Shown in pieces: positions 21,347 to 32,124 of a stretch of DNA of 64,000 bases. The notes under the pieces were generated by a model. That model was given only the letters and a program-made list of their open reading frames with translations. It did no database searches and was not told the DNA's origin. Source of the stretch: Siphonodentalium dalli. Lineage: Eukaryota; Mollusca; Scaphopoda; Gadilida; Siphonodentaliidae. The translations under genes were made by a program, and so were the position numbers. Where the stretch lies: assembly GCA_032622095.1 (NCBI GenBank), contig CP136069.1, positions 171,670,394 to 171,734,393 of the forward strand. Direction: 5' to 3'. Positions within the stretch are counted from its first letter, which is position 1. The number at the start of each line of letters is the position of its first letter.

Positions 21347-21790
21347 TCAGATGAAACGATCAGATGTCGAAATATAAGATTGTACTATTTCAAATAAACG
21401 ACTATTTAATTCATTGCTCATCTTTGGTATACCGAATAACAGGTCGATTACAGAAGTAACATGGATATTCGATCTTGTAAATTTTCCCAGCATTAATTGC
21501 CTGGCTTGGTTGTATAAAGAACACTGAAAAAAATAATGATATGCGTCTTCACAATGATGACCGCATTGGTAAAATGAGTTGTCAGCAATATGATTCCGTT
21601 GTTTATCGAAATTTAGGTCACTACAATTATTTCGTAATATGAATAGGAGTCCATAACAAAATATTGTTGGAAGTGCTGCCGGGTAGGCGTAGAACATCAT
21701 TAAGCGTGAAAGAATACTCACTTTTGTTCCATTCCGATCCGGTTACGAAGGTCAAAATATGTAGATAAATATGCTTGGAATTTAGTAGGT
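21347..21790 (-). pseudogene. 3' fragment of a non-LTR (LINE) retrotransposon ORF2
   Basis: The minus-strand frame encodes the C-terminal end of a LINE polyprotein. It has 'LRNNCSDLNFDKQRN' followed by a Cys/His cluster, CGHHCEDAYHYFFQC, then 'SLYNQARQLML'. This resembles the post-RT zinc-knuckle tail (C-x-C..ED..H-x4-C..R) common in non-LTR elements of invertebrates. The frame continues upstream of 21,721 only with a frame change (residues like 'AYLSTYFDLRNRIGTK'). RT and endonuclease domains are absent, so it is a dead 5'-truncated copy inserted antisense to the SRCR gene. The exact clade cannot be fixed. Confidence 0.7.
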
Positions 21791-23205
21791 CCAGAGAGAA
21801 AACTGCTACCGACTTTACTCTGATAAATATACTTGTCAAAGTCATCACATGTTTTCTGCTTTCTATTTGGGAAATGTTATTTTTATCACGAAGAGACTCT
21901 AACTTATGTTTCCCAAAAAATGCAAACGAAGCACATTCGATTCATAGAGAAGTCTTGCAAAACAAAATGCAGACATGTACATGTACGGTCTAAAGCAAAA
22001 TTATTTCCCCTACCTGACCACCCACCTCTGTGCAAATTTTAAATATTGTCAATGTCAACGTTTTTGAGACCCAACCCACACAAATTAATAAATAAATTAG
22101 ACTAATATGAAACAATATTATATCAGTCCAGAAATTACTAATAAGCATATTTCGAAAATATTAACACAACCCAAAAACAAACAGTGGAATGGCAGTAGCT
22201 TGATCGTAAGCAAGATCACAAACAAGTTGCCATAAGAATCTTCTTCCCATTTTTTGCCAACATGGAAATACTTCTGAGTGACTATATAAAGATAGATATG
22301 CACTGTGAATAGGGATTTCACTTTAGGCCTATATATATATTACATTCACCCCACGATTGTAATAGTGCACTCCGTGTGACATCCTAATGGACTGGACTCT
22401 AAGTCAATGTTTGTTTAATTCTTATTTGTCTGGTCTACCATCCTGTACAAAATAAAATAGTTTTGGTAGCCAGTGACTGGTGCAACATATTTACAGGACA
22501 AGATGATATTTGCAAATATTTGGTTATAATTTTATACTGTTGACGGATGTCACTTTTTGGCATTCAACAATGGGTTTGTGTATGCAGTATGTATAGTACG
22601 ACTGGTACACGCTTATTGAATTGAATATCAAATAACATAAATACTGAGAAAGAACAAGACCTTGATAGCCACTGCCTGAAAAAAAATGTAATAGCTAGTA
22701 TTCAAAGAGAGTGTAATAATCCATATGAAACAGTACGTGGTGTAAGGAGTCAGAGATGTAGCTAGACGCCACATGAGGGTCTCAGGTGCTTGGGGTGTCC
22801 AACTGGGAATTACCAAATGGATCGCTTTTAATTACATATGAAATGAAATTTTATTACATGATCCTACCCTTATTCCATTCAATAAACCCATTCTATAAAT
22901 TGTGATATTAAACGTTCGTTTAATAACAAGAAATAGTGCCAGGTGACCTTTGACTTCCGGTTTGTCGTCTGTTTACATTCCGTACGCTACCCCTCTGGCT
23001 TCCAATATTTTTCAAACAAACTATAATGAATGAAGAGTTTGAAAAGTTATGTAATTAAATATCGTCATTAAATACTCCAAAGAGTCTATTTATCTGCGAC
23101 TATTCTTTACGCGGGCAAACATGCACAGTTGTGTGAAACGTCATCGCATGCCTTATAGAAGCCGATGTTAGATTCGTCGAGGTTTTGGATCATGTAATAA
23201 ATAGA
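21791..23205. other. Intron sequence, no recognisable feature
   Basis: AT-rich, with only short overlapping open frames. I see no repeat family member. Confidence 0.4.
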
Positions 23206-23351
23206 ATCTACAACTCATCCCCAGTTTATAGCGGAATTTATAAAAACGAGTCCAGTGAATTAGGTCTGGACAGAGCCATTGGCGAGGTCCAGACCTAATT
23301 TACTGGACGAGTTTTGTAAATTCCGCTATAAACTGGGGACGAGTTGTAGAT
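23206..23351. repeat. Long palindrome, probable MITE
   Basis: Arms of about 65 bp ('atctacaactcatcccc..' and '..ggggacgagttgtagat') surround a ~16-bp centre. The pairing has a few mismatches. Internal words 'taggtctgga' and 'tccagaccta' are exact inverses. No obvious target duplication. Confidence 0.7.
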
Positions 23352-24139
23352 CCTCTATATATGAATTGGTGCTTGATGTAGCGTAAATTCAGCCAACTTA
23401 ATAGCTACACAGCCGGGCCACATATACAGGTATAATATAATCATGAGTGCCCAGCTTGGTGAGGCATAGTGTCCTCTAATCACTAATATGGACATATCAT
23501 ACTCAGAAATGATGCAACAGGTAAGCACAGTACAAAACAAAATGCTATATTTCCAATATATTAACGTTTCCTTTGATAATAAATATGTTGATTGTTAAAC
23601 AATTTGCATCACACATTTGTTCCGACTTCGAACCACACACCACCCCTTCCATGTGTCTGGAATTTGTCTGCAGACCACCCCTTTCCCCAGGTTCCGGGTA
23701 AATAGATGGAAAATATACGAACTATCGTTGTATACAATATTTATTCGTGCAGCCACATATGTTGAATTTTGCGTGTTACTGTCAAACCGACGGACAAATT
23801 CGAATCATGTTATTTTCAAAGCTGAATGTCTATAGATAAGAAGATAAAAAAGCATAACAGCCAGTTCAATTAGATAGCTTATATTATGAGAACACTGGTC
23901 ACGAAGAACACGATCCACTGACGACTACCATAATTGAAATATCAAAATAGAATTTAGTATCACACTGGTTTAAAGGTCATTACAATGCTCAAATATCAAT
24001 TATCTAGCTAAGCAAATTAATACAGGAGCTGTTATGTATAATATATTACTATAGTGTACCCTATATCATGCCACGAATCTCTACTCTGGCTAACGCCGTA
24101 GAGATCATATTCCAACAATACAAAACCTTGGATCATTTT
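23352..24139. other. Intron sequence, one inverted minisatellite-like word
   Basis: At about 24,095-24,115 'cgccgtagagatcatattcc' is the reverse complement (one base short) of the core of the 34-bp minisatellite at 24,942. Otherwise nothing is recognised. Confidence 0.5.
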
Positions 24140-24750
24140 GAAGTTTTGAAAGGGAACCTTATAAAGTCGAAAAAATAACAAGCGGAATATATTTCTTAAT
24201 TATTATCTGTTCCTTAAAGGCCAATTGAATTTCGAGTCACCGATTATTTTTTTTATTGTGCCTTGATATACGGTTTTAATAACAATATATGCCATAAAAT
24301 ATGATTAAAATACAATAATTCATCACCATTAAAATTTGGAACGTCTGTGTCTCAGAGACTCAGACCGTGTCCATAGAGTAATAGAAAAATTGCTGAAATC
24401 ATAGAAACATTTCCCCAGTTTCCGCTCCCAGAATGCAAACGAATTCAAACTATTGTTTATGTTCAATGGAAGGGGAATAACTCTAAATCGGTATTTCAAC
24501 AAAAACAACATGATCACAGTGTAAAGTGTACCCAATAAGTTGATAGCCGAAGGTTTTGGAGTTTCCTCTTTCAAACGGTATCAAATTAAAAAAGCACACA
24601 AATCGTGAAATTTCGAGTTGGGACCTTCACCCACAGTGAAGTATATTATTAAGGAACAGATAATAACAAAGAAATATATTCCCTACAGCTGTTCCCTGTA
24701 TTATTTTTCCGATTTTGTATGGTACCCTATCATATCTTCTAAAAGTTCCC
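24140..24750. mobile_element. Older palindromic element split by a TTAAAGG-family MITE
   Basis: The outer arms 24,184-24,214 ('ggaatatatttcttaatt..ctgttcc') and 24,653-24,682 ('ggaacagataataac..') are inverted. Joined at the shared TTAA they would read 'tctgttccTTAAggaacaga'. A TTAAAGG MITE (24,215 to about 24,632, same family as 20,414) occupies that centre. The arms extend further outward with lower similarity. Confidence 0.6.
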
Positions 24751-24777
24751 CAGGTATTTCTTTTACTGGTGGAATCA

Positions 24778-24945
24778 CAAGTATTTGGAACAATAGACCC
24801 CATCACCCCAAAGAAATATATATAAGGCGTTATAGTCTGAACAACATAACATAAATATTTTATCCACAGCTTAATAACGGGTGGTGGGAAGTTGGGTCAT
24901 CTGATAGATAGTTACCTTGGTGGGGTCTATTGTGTCAAATACCTG
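24778..24945. mobile_element. 168-bp MITE at the left border of the satellite
   Basis: The ends 'tttggaacaatagacccc' and 'ggggtctattgtgtcaaa' form a TIR of ~30 bp with a few mismatches, bounded by CAAGTA / TACCTG. The same family makes the 102-bp palindrome at 59,435-59,536 on the other side of the satellite. Confidence 0.7.
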
Positions 24946-25145
24946 TGGGTGGAATATGATCTCTACGGGCGTTTACCTGTGGGTGGAATATGATCTCTAC
25001 GGTCGTTTACCTGTGGGTGGAATATGATCTCTACGGGCGTTTACCTGTAGGTGGAATATGATCTCTACGGGCGTTTACCTGTGGGTGGAATATGATCTCT
25101 ACGGGCGTTTACCTGTGGGTGGAATATGATCTCTACGGGCGTTTA
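24942..25145 (+). repeat. 34-bp minisatellite, six units
   Basis: Units start every 34 bp at 24,942, 24,976, 25,010, 25,044, 25,078 and 25,112. Each begins 'cctgtgggtggaatatgatc', with only single-base differences. The first unit starts inside the final CCTG of the adjacent MITE. Confidence 0.95.
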
Positions 25146-25192
25146 CCTGAGCAGAGATTCATGGTGTGATCTAAGGCTATCCCTGCACCACG

Positions 25193-25231
25193 TGATTCAT
25201 ATCACTAATGGCATTATCAGTTAAACACTTA
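25193..25231 (+). repeat. Orphan partial monomer of the 51-bp satellite
   Basis: 39 bp ending 'cagttaaacactta' match the satellite monomer in register and orientation but lie outside the left inverted module. It is the remaining left edge of the target array. Confidence 0.85.
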
Positions 25232-25715
25232 TATTTACACACTAAGTGTTGTCATAACTAAATCCAGCATTCTGATTGGTCGGCGCCCACGTGGCTAGTT
25301 GCAGTTATTTCTCGGTGAATGCGCAACGCCTCATAACACCAAGCTAATAACACCATCGATACGTCATTGGGTTAGGAAAGACGAAGGCGTAATGTTTTGA
25401 CTTAATACATCATCGGGTTTCAATATGAAGATAAATTGTTCCTATTAACTTTTGGCAAGGGTGCTATTGGGTATTTTGGGCTGATCTTGTCACGATAAAC
25501 TTTTCGATTTAAATATATTTACAAAAGTGGCTTCTTCGCTAAATGTATATAAATATAAGGATTAACTGTCATGTGGACTATATTTATGGAGATGTAACGG
25601 TGAGGTAAGTGGTCATAACTTGTATGTAAAACCCTTCGGGTTTTACACAAGTTATGTCCACTTACCTCACCGTTACATCTCCATAAATATAGTCCACATG
25701 ACAGTTAATCCTTAT
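25232..25715 (-). mobile_element. Foldback module, left (inverted) copy
   Basis: 484 bp, the reverse complement of the three 511-bp modules at 30,247, 31,614 and 57,824 with moderate divergence. The outer end reads TATTTACACACTAAGTG. The inner end is the 161-bp palindrome 25,555-25,715. It lacks about 25 bp found in the others, apparently lost between two TTGACT repeats. There is no coding capacity. With the module at 30,247 it forms ~0.5-kb terminal inverted repeats around the first array segment. Confidence 0.75.
25555..25715. repeat. 161-bp near-perfect palindrome (module copy 1)
   Basis: The arms run from 'ataaggattaactgtcatg' to its reverse complement and close on 'aaaacccttcgggtttt'. 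It could extrude as a cruciform or, in RNA, form a ~75-bp stem. Confidence 0.9.
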
Positions 25716-28700
25716 ATCACATCCATCTGGCTTCATATCACTAATGGCATCATCAGTTAAACACTTATCACATCCATATGGCTTCATATCACTAATTGCA
25801 TCATCAGTTAAACACTTATCACATCCATCTGGCTTCATATCACTAATGGCATTATCAGTTAAACACTTATCACATCCATCTGGCTTCATATCACTAATGG
25901 CATTATCAGTTAAACACTTATCACATCCATCTGGCTTCATATCACTAATGGCATTATCAGTTAAACACTTATCACATCCATCTGGCTTAATATCACTAAT
26001 GGCATTATCAGTTAAACACTTATCACATCCATCTGGCTTCATATCACTAATGGCATTATCAGTTAAACACTTATCACATCCATCTGGCTTCATATCACTA
26101 ATGGCATTATCAGTTAAACGCTTATCACATCCATCTGGCTTCATATCACTAATGTCATTATCAGTTAAACACTTATCACATCCATCTGGCTTCATATCAC
26201 TAATGGCATTATCAGTTAAACACTTATCACATCCATCTGGCTTCATATCACTAATGTCATTATCAGTTAAACACTTATCACATCCATCTGGCTTCATATC
26301 ACTAATGGCATTATCAGTTAAACACTTATCACATCCATCTGGCTTCATATCCCTAATGTCATTATCAGTTAAACACTTATCACATCCATCTGGCTTCATA
26401 TCACTAATGGCATTATCAGTTAAACACTTATCACATCCATCTGGCTTCATATCACTAATGGCATTATCAGTTAAACACTTATCACATCCATCTGGCTTCA
26501 TATCACTAATGTCATTATCAGTTAAACACTTATCACATTCATCTGGCTTCATATCACTAATTGAATTATCAGTTAAACACTTATCACATCCATCTGGCTT
26601 CATATCACTAATGGCATTATCAGTTAAACACTTATCTCATCCATCTGGCTTCATATCACTAATGTCATTATCAGCTAAACACTTATCACATCGATCTGGC
26701 TTCATATCACTAATGGCATCATCAGTTAAACACTTATCACATCCATCTGACTTCATATCACTAATGTCATTATCAGTTAAACACTTATCACATCCATCTG
26801 GCTTCATATCACTAATGTCATTATCAGTTAAACACTTATCACATCCATCTGGCTTCATATCACTAATGTCATTATCAGCTAAACACTTATCACATCGATC
26901 TGGCTTCATATCACTAATGGCATCATCAGTTAAACACTTATCACATCGATCTGGCTTCATATCACTAATGTCATTATCAGTTAAACACTTATCACATCCA
27001 TCTGGCTTCATATCACTAATGTCATTATCAGCTAAACACTTATCACATCGATCTGGCTTCATATCACTAATGGCATCATCAGTTAAACACTTATCACATC
27101 CATCTGGCTTCATATCACTAATGTCATTATCAGCTAAACACTTATCACATCCATCTGACTTCATATCACTAATGGCATCATCAGTTAAACACTTATCACA
27201 TCCATCTGGCTTCATATCACTAATGTCATTATCAGTTAAACACTTATCACATCCATCTGGCTTCATATCACTAATGTCATTATCAGCTAAACACTTATCA
27301 CATCGATCTGGCTTCATATCACTAATGTCATTATCAGTTAAACACTTATCACATCCATCTGACTTCATATCACTAATGTCATTATCAGTTAAACACTTAT
27401 CACATCCATCTGGCTTCATATCACTAATGTCATTATCAGTTAAACACTTATCACATCCATCTGACTTCATATCACTAATGTCATCATCAGTTAAACACTT
27501 ATCACATCCATCTGACTTCATATCACTAATGTCATCATCAGTTAAACACTTATCACATCCATCTGGCTTCATATCACTAATGGCATTATCAGTTAAACAC
27601 TTATCACATCAATCTGGCTTCATATCACTAATGGCATTATCAGTTAAACACTTATCACATGCATCTGACTTCATATCACTAATGGCATTATCAGTTAAAC
27701 ACTTATCACATTCATCTGGCTTCATATCACTAATGGCATTATCAGTTAAACACTTATCACATCCATCTGGCTTCATATCACTAATGGCATTATCAGTTAA
27801 ACACTTATCACATCCATCTGGCTTCATATCACTAATGGCATTATCAGTTAAACACTTATCACACCCATCTGGCTTCATATCACTAATGGCATTATCAGTT
27901 AAACACTTATCACATCCATCTGACTTCATATCACTAATGGCATTATCAGTTAAACACTTATCACATCCATCTGACTTCATATCACTAATGGCATCATCAG
28001 TTAAACACTTATCACATCCATCTGGCTTCATATCACTAATGGCATTATCAGTTAAACACTTATCACATCCATCTGGCTTCATATCACTAATGGCATTATC
28101 AGTTAAACACTTATCACATCCATCTGGCTTCATATCACTAATGGCATTATCAGTTAAACACTTATCACATCCATCTGGCTTCATATCACTAATGGCATTA
28201 TCAGTTAAACACTTATCACATCCATCTGGCTTCATATCACTAATGTCATTATCAGTTAAACACTTATCACATCCATCTGACTTCATATCACTAATGGCAT
28301 TATCAGTTAAACACTTATCACATCCATCTGGCTTCATATCACTAATGGCATTATCAGTTAAACACTTATCACATTCATCTGGCTTCATATCACTAATGGC
28401 ATTATCAGTTAAACAATTATCACATCCACCTGGCTTCATATCACTAATGTCATTATCAGTTAAACACTTATCACATCCATCTGACTTCATATCACTAATG
28501 GCATTAACAGTTAAACACTTATCACATCCATCTGGCTTCATATCACTAATGGCATTATCAGTTAAACACTTATCACATTCATCTGGCTTCATATCACTAA
28601 TGGCATCATCAGTTAAACACTTATCACATCCATCTGACTTCATATCACTAATGGCATTATCAGTTAAACACTTATCACATCCATCTGGCTTCATATCAAT

Positions 28701-30246
28701 AATGGCATTATCAGTTAAACAATTATCACATCCATCTGGCTTCATATCACTAATGTCATTATCAGTTAAACACTTATCACATCCATCTGACTTCATATCA
28801 CTAATGGCATTAACAGTTAAACACTTATCACATCCATCTGGCTTCATATCACTAATGTCATTATCAGTTAAACACTTATCACATCCATCTGACTTCATAT
28901 CACTAATGGCATTAACGGTTAAACACTTATCACATCCATCTGGCTTCATTTCACTAATGGCATTATCAGTTAAACACTTATCACATCCATATGGCTTCAT
29001 ATCACTAATGGCATTATCAGTTAAACACTTATCACATCCATCTGGCTTCATATCACTAATGGCATTAACAGTTAAACACTTATCACATCCATCTGGCTTC
29101 ATATCACTAATGTCATTATCAGTTAAACACTTATCACATCCATCTGACTTCATATCACTAATGGCATTAACGGTTAAACACTTATCACATCCATCTGGCT
29201 TCATTTCACTAATGGCATTATCAGTTAAACACTTATCACATCCATATGGCTTCATATCACTAATGGCATTATCAGTTAAACACTTATCACATCCATCTGG
29301 CTTCATATCACTAATGGCATTATCAGTTAAAAACTTATCACACCAATCTGGCTTCATATCACTAATGGCATCATCAGTTAAACACTTATCACATCCATCT
29401 GACTTCATATCACTAATGATATTATCAGTTAAACACTTATCACATCCATCTGGCTTCATATCACTAATGGCATTATCAGTTAAACACTTATCACATTCAT
29501 CTGGCTTCATATCACTAATGGCATTATCAGTTAAACACTTATCACATCCATCTGTCTTCATATCACTAATGGCATCATCAGTTAAACACTTATCACATCC
29601 ATCTGGCTTCATATCACTAATGGCATTATCAGTTAAACACTTATCACATCCATCTGACTTCATATCACTAATGTCATTATCAGTTAAACACTTATCACAT
29701 CCATCTGACTTCATATCACTAATGGCATCATCAGTTAAACACTTATAACATCCATCTGGCTTCATATCACTAATGGCATTATCAGTTAAACACTTATCAC
29801 ATCCATCTGGCTTCATATCACTAATGGCATTATCAGTTAAACACTTATCACATCCATCTGGCTTCATATCACTAATGGCATTATCAGTTAAACATTTATC
29901 ACATCCATCTGACTTCATATCACTAATGGTATTATCAGTTAAACACTTATATATCCATCTGGCTTCATATCACTAATGGCATTATCAGTTAAACACTTAT
30001 CAAATCCATCTGACTTCATATCACTAATGGCATTATCAGTTAAACACTTATCACATCCATCTGGCTTCATATCACTAATGGCATTATCAGTTAAACACTT
30101 ATATATCCACCTGGCTTCATATCACTAATGGCATTATCAGCTAAACACTTATCACATCCATCTGGCTTCATATCACTAATGGCATTATCAGTTAAACACT
30201 TATCACATCCATCTGGCTTCATATCACTAATGGAATTATCAGTTAA
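25716..30246 (+). repeat. 51-bp satellite, array segment 1 (~89 monomers)
   Basis: Tandem 51-bp units. The consensus contains 'catccatctggcttcatatc' then 'actaatggcattatcagtta' and 'aacacttat'. This segment is the most heterogeneous: ggc/gtc, atta/atca and ggc/gac variants are mixed, with rarer aaccggt and 'ttcatttc' forms. There is a 5-unit duplication at 28,912/29,167. Reading + gives MALSVKHLSHPSGFISL per unit and reading - gives MKPDGCDKCLTDNAISD. Both are open only because the unit is 3 x 17 bp, and I do not call a protein. Confidence 0.97.
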
Positions 30247-30407
30247 ATAAGGATTAACTGTCATGTGGACTGTTTTTATGGAGATGTAACGGTGAGGTAA
30301 GTGGACATAACTTGTGTAAAACCCGAAGGGTTTTACATACAAGTTATGTCCACTTACCTCACCGTTACATCTCCATAAAAATAGTCCACATGACAGTTAA
30401 TCCTTAT
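30247..30407. repeat. 161-bp near-perfect palindrome (module copy 2)
   Basis: The arms pair around 'aaacccgaagggttt'. One substitution and a 2-bp bulge are the only differences I count between the arms. Confidence 0.9.
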
Positions 30408-30757
30408 ATTTATATACATTTAGCGAAAAAGCCGCTTTTGTAAATATATTTAAATCGAAAAGTGTATCGTGACAAGATCAGCCCAAAATACCCAATAGCA
30501 CCCTTGGCAATAGTTAATAGGAACAATTTCTCTTCATGTTGAAACCCGATGAGTATTAAGTCAATCCTGTGCGAGTCAAAATACGCCCAAAGCATTACGC
30601 GTTCGTCTTTCCAAACCTAATGACGTATCGATGGTGTTATTAGCTTGGTGTTATGATGCGTTACGCATTCACCGAGAAATAACTGCAACTAGCCACGTGG
30701 GCGCCGACCAATCATAATGCTGGATTTAGTGATGAAAACACTTAGTGTGTAAATATA
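30247..30757 (+). mobile_element. Foldback module, direct copy 2
   Basis: 511 bp beginning with the palindrome 30,247-30,407 and ending 'cttagtgtgtaaatata'. Monomer sequence resumes at once with 'cacttatcac'. It also contains CCAAT, CACGTG and TGACGTA words near its outer end. Nearly identical to copies 3 and 4, which implies recent duplication. Confidence 0.8.
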
Positions 30758-31613
30758 CACTTATCACATCCATCTGGCTTCATATCACTAATGGCATTAT
30801 CAGTTAAACACTTATCACATCCATCTGGCTTCATATCACTAATGGCATCATCAATTAAACACTTATCACATCCATCTGGCTTCATATCACTAATGGCATT
30901 ATCAGTTAAACACTTATCACATCCATCTGGCTTCATATCACTAATGGCATCATCAATTAAACACTTATCACATCCATCTGGCTTCATATCACTAATGGCA
31001 TTATCAGTTAAACACTTATCACATCCATCTGACTTCATATCACGAATGGCATCATCAGTTAAACACTTATCACATCCATCTGGCTTCATATCACTAATGG
31101 CATCATCAATTAAACACTTATCACATCCATCTGGCTTCATATCACTAATGGCATTATCAGTTAAACACTTATCACATCCATCTGACTTCATATCACGAAT
31201 GGCATCATCAGTTAAACACTTATCACATCCATCTGGCTTCATATCACTAATGTCATTATCAGTTAAACACTTATCACATCCATCTGGCTTCATATCACTA
31301 ATGGCATCATCAGTTAAACACTTATCACATCCATCTGGCTTCATATCACTAATGGCATCATCAGTTAAACACTTATCACATCCAGCTGGCTTCATATCAC
31401 TAATGGCATTATCAGTTAAACACTTATCACATCCATCTGGCTTCATATCACTAATGGTATTATCAGTTAAACACTTATCACATCCATCTGGCTTCATATC
31501 ACTAATGGCATCATCAGTTAAACACTTATCACATCCATCTGGCTTCATATCACTAATGGCATTATCAGTTAAACACTTATCACATCCATCTGGCTTCATA
31601 TCACTAATGTCAT
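30758..31613 (+). repeat. 51-bp satellite, array segment 2 (~17 monomers)
   Basis: Starts in register with 'cacttatcac' after module copy 2 and ends in a truncated unit ('ctaatgtca') where module copy 3 begins. Contains two copies of a short block marked by 'tcacgaatggcatcatcag'. Confidence 0.97.
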
Positions 31614-31774
31614 ATAAGGATTAACTGTCATGTGGACTGTTTTTATGGAGATGTAACGGTGAGGTAAGTGTACATAACTTGTGTAAAACCCGAAGGGTTT
31701 TACATACAAGTTATGTCCACTTACCTCACCGTTACATCTCCATAAAAATAGTCCACATGACAGTTAATCCTTAT
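31614..31774. repeat. 161-bp near-perfect palindrome (module copy 3)
   Basis: Same structure as copy 2, with one private change in the left arm ('aagtgtacataac'). Confidence 0.9.
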
Positions 31775-32124
31775 ATTTATATACATTTAGCGAAAAAGCC
31801 GCTTTTGTAAATATATTTAAATCGAAAAGTGTATCGTGACAAGATCAGCCCAAAATACCCAATAGCACCCTTGGCAATAGTTAATAGGAACAATTTCTCT
31901 TCATGTTGAAACCCGATGAGTATTAAGTCAATCCTGTGCGAGTCAAAATGCGCCCAAAGCATTACGCGTTCGTCTTTCCAAACCTAATGACGTATCGATG
32001 GTGTTATTAGCTTGGTGTTATGATGCGTTACGCATTCACCGAGAAATAACTGCAACTAGCCACGTGGGCGCCGACCAATCAGAATGCTGGATTTAGTGAT
32101 GACAACACATAGTGTGTAAATATA
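31614..32124 (+). mobile_element. Foldback module, direct copy 3
   Basis: 511 bp, almost identical to copy 2, with its palindrome at 31,614-31,774. The left junction falls inside a truncated monomer rather than after 'gttaaa', so this copy arose by recombination or duplication rather than by independent insertion at the same site. Confidence 0.8.

Noticed and set aside
25744-29748. Very long + strand satellite frames (up to 2,964 codons) as a repeat protein gene
   Set aside because: The 17-codon periodicity follows from the 51-bp unit. There is no promoter, splice or start context beyond the repeat, and stops and frameshifts are shared by duplicated blocks. Kept as a finding to test, not as a CDS.
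31777-31962. 61-codon frame conserved in three modules (30,410, 31,777, 57,987)
   Set aside because: The copies are near-identical because of recent duplication. The inverted older copy does not preserve the frame in a way that indicates selection.
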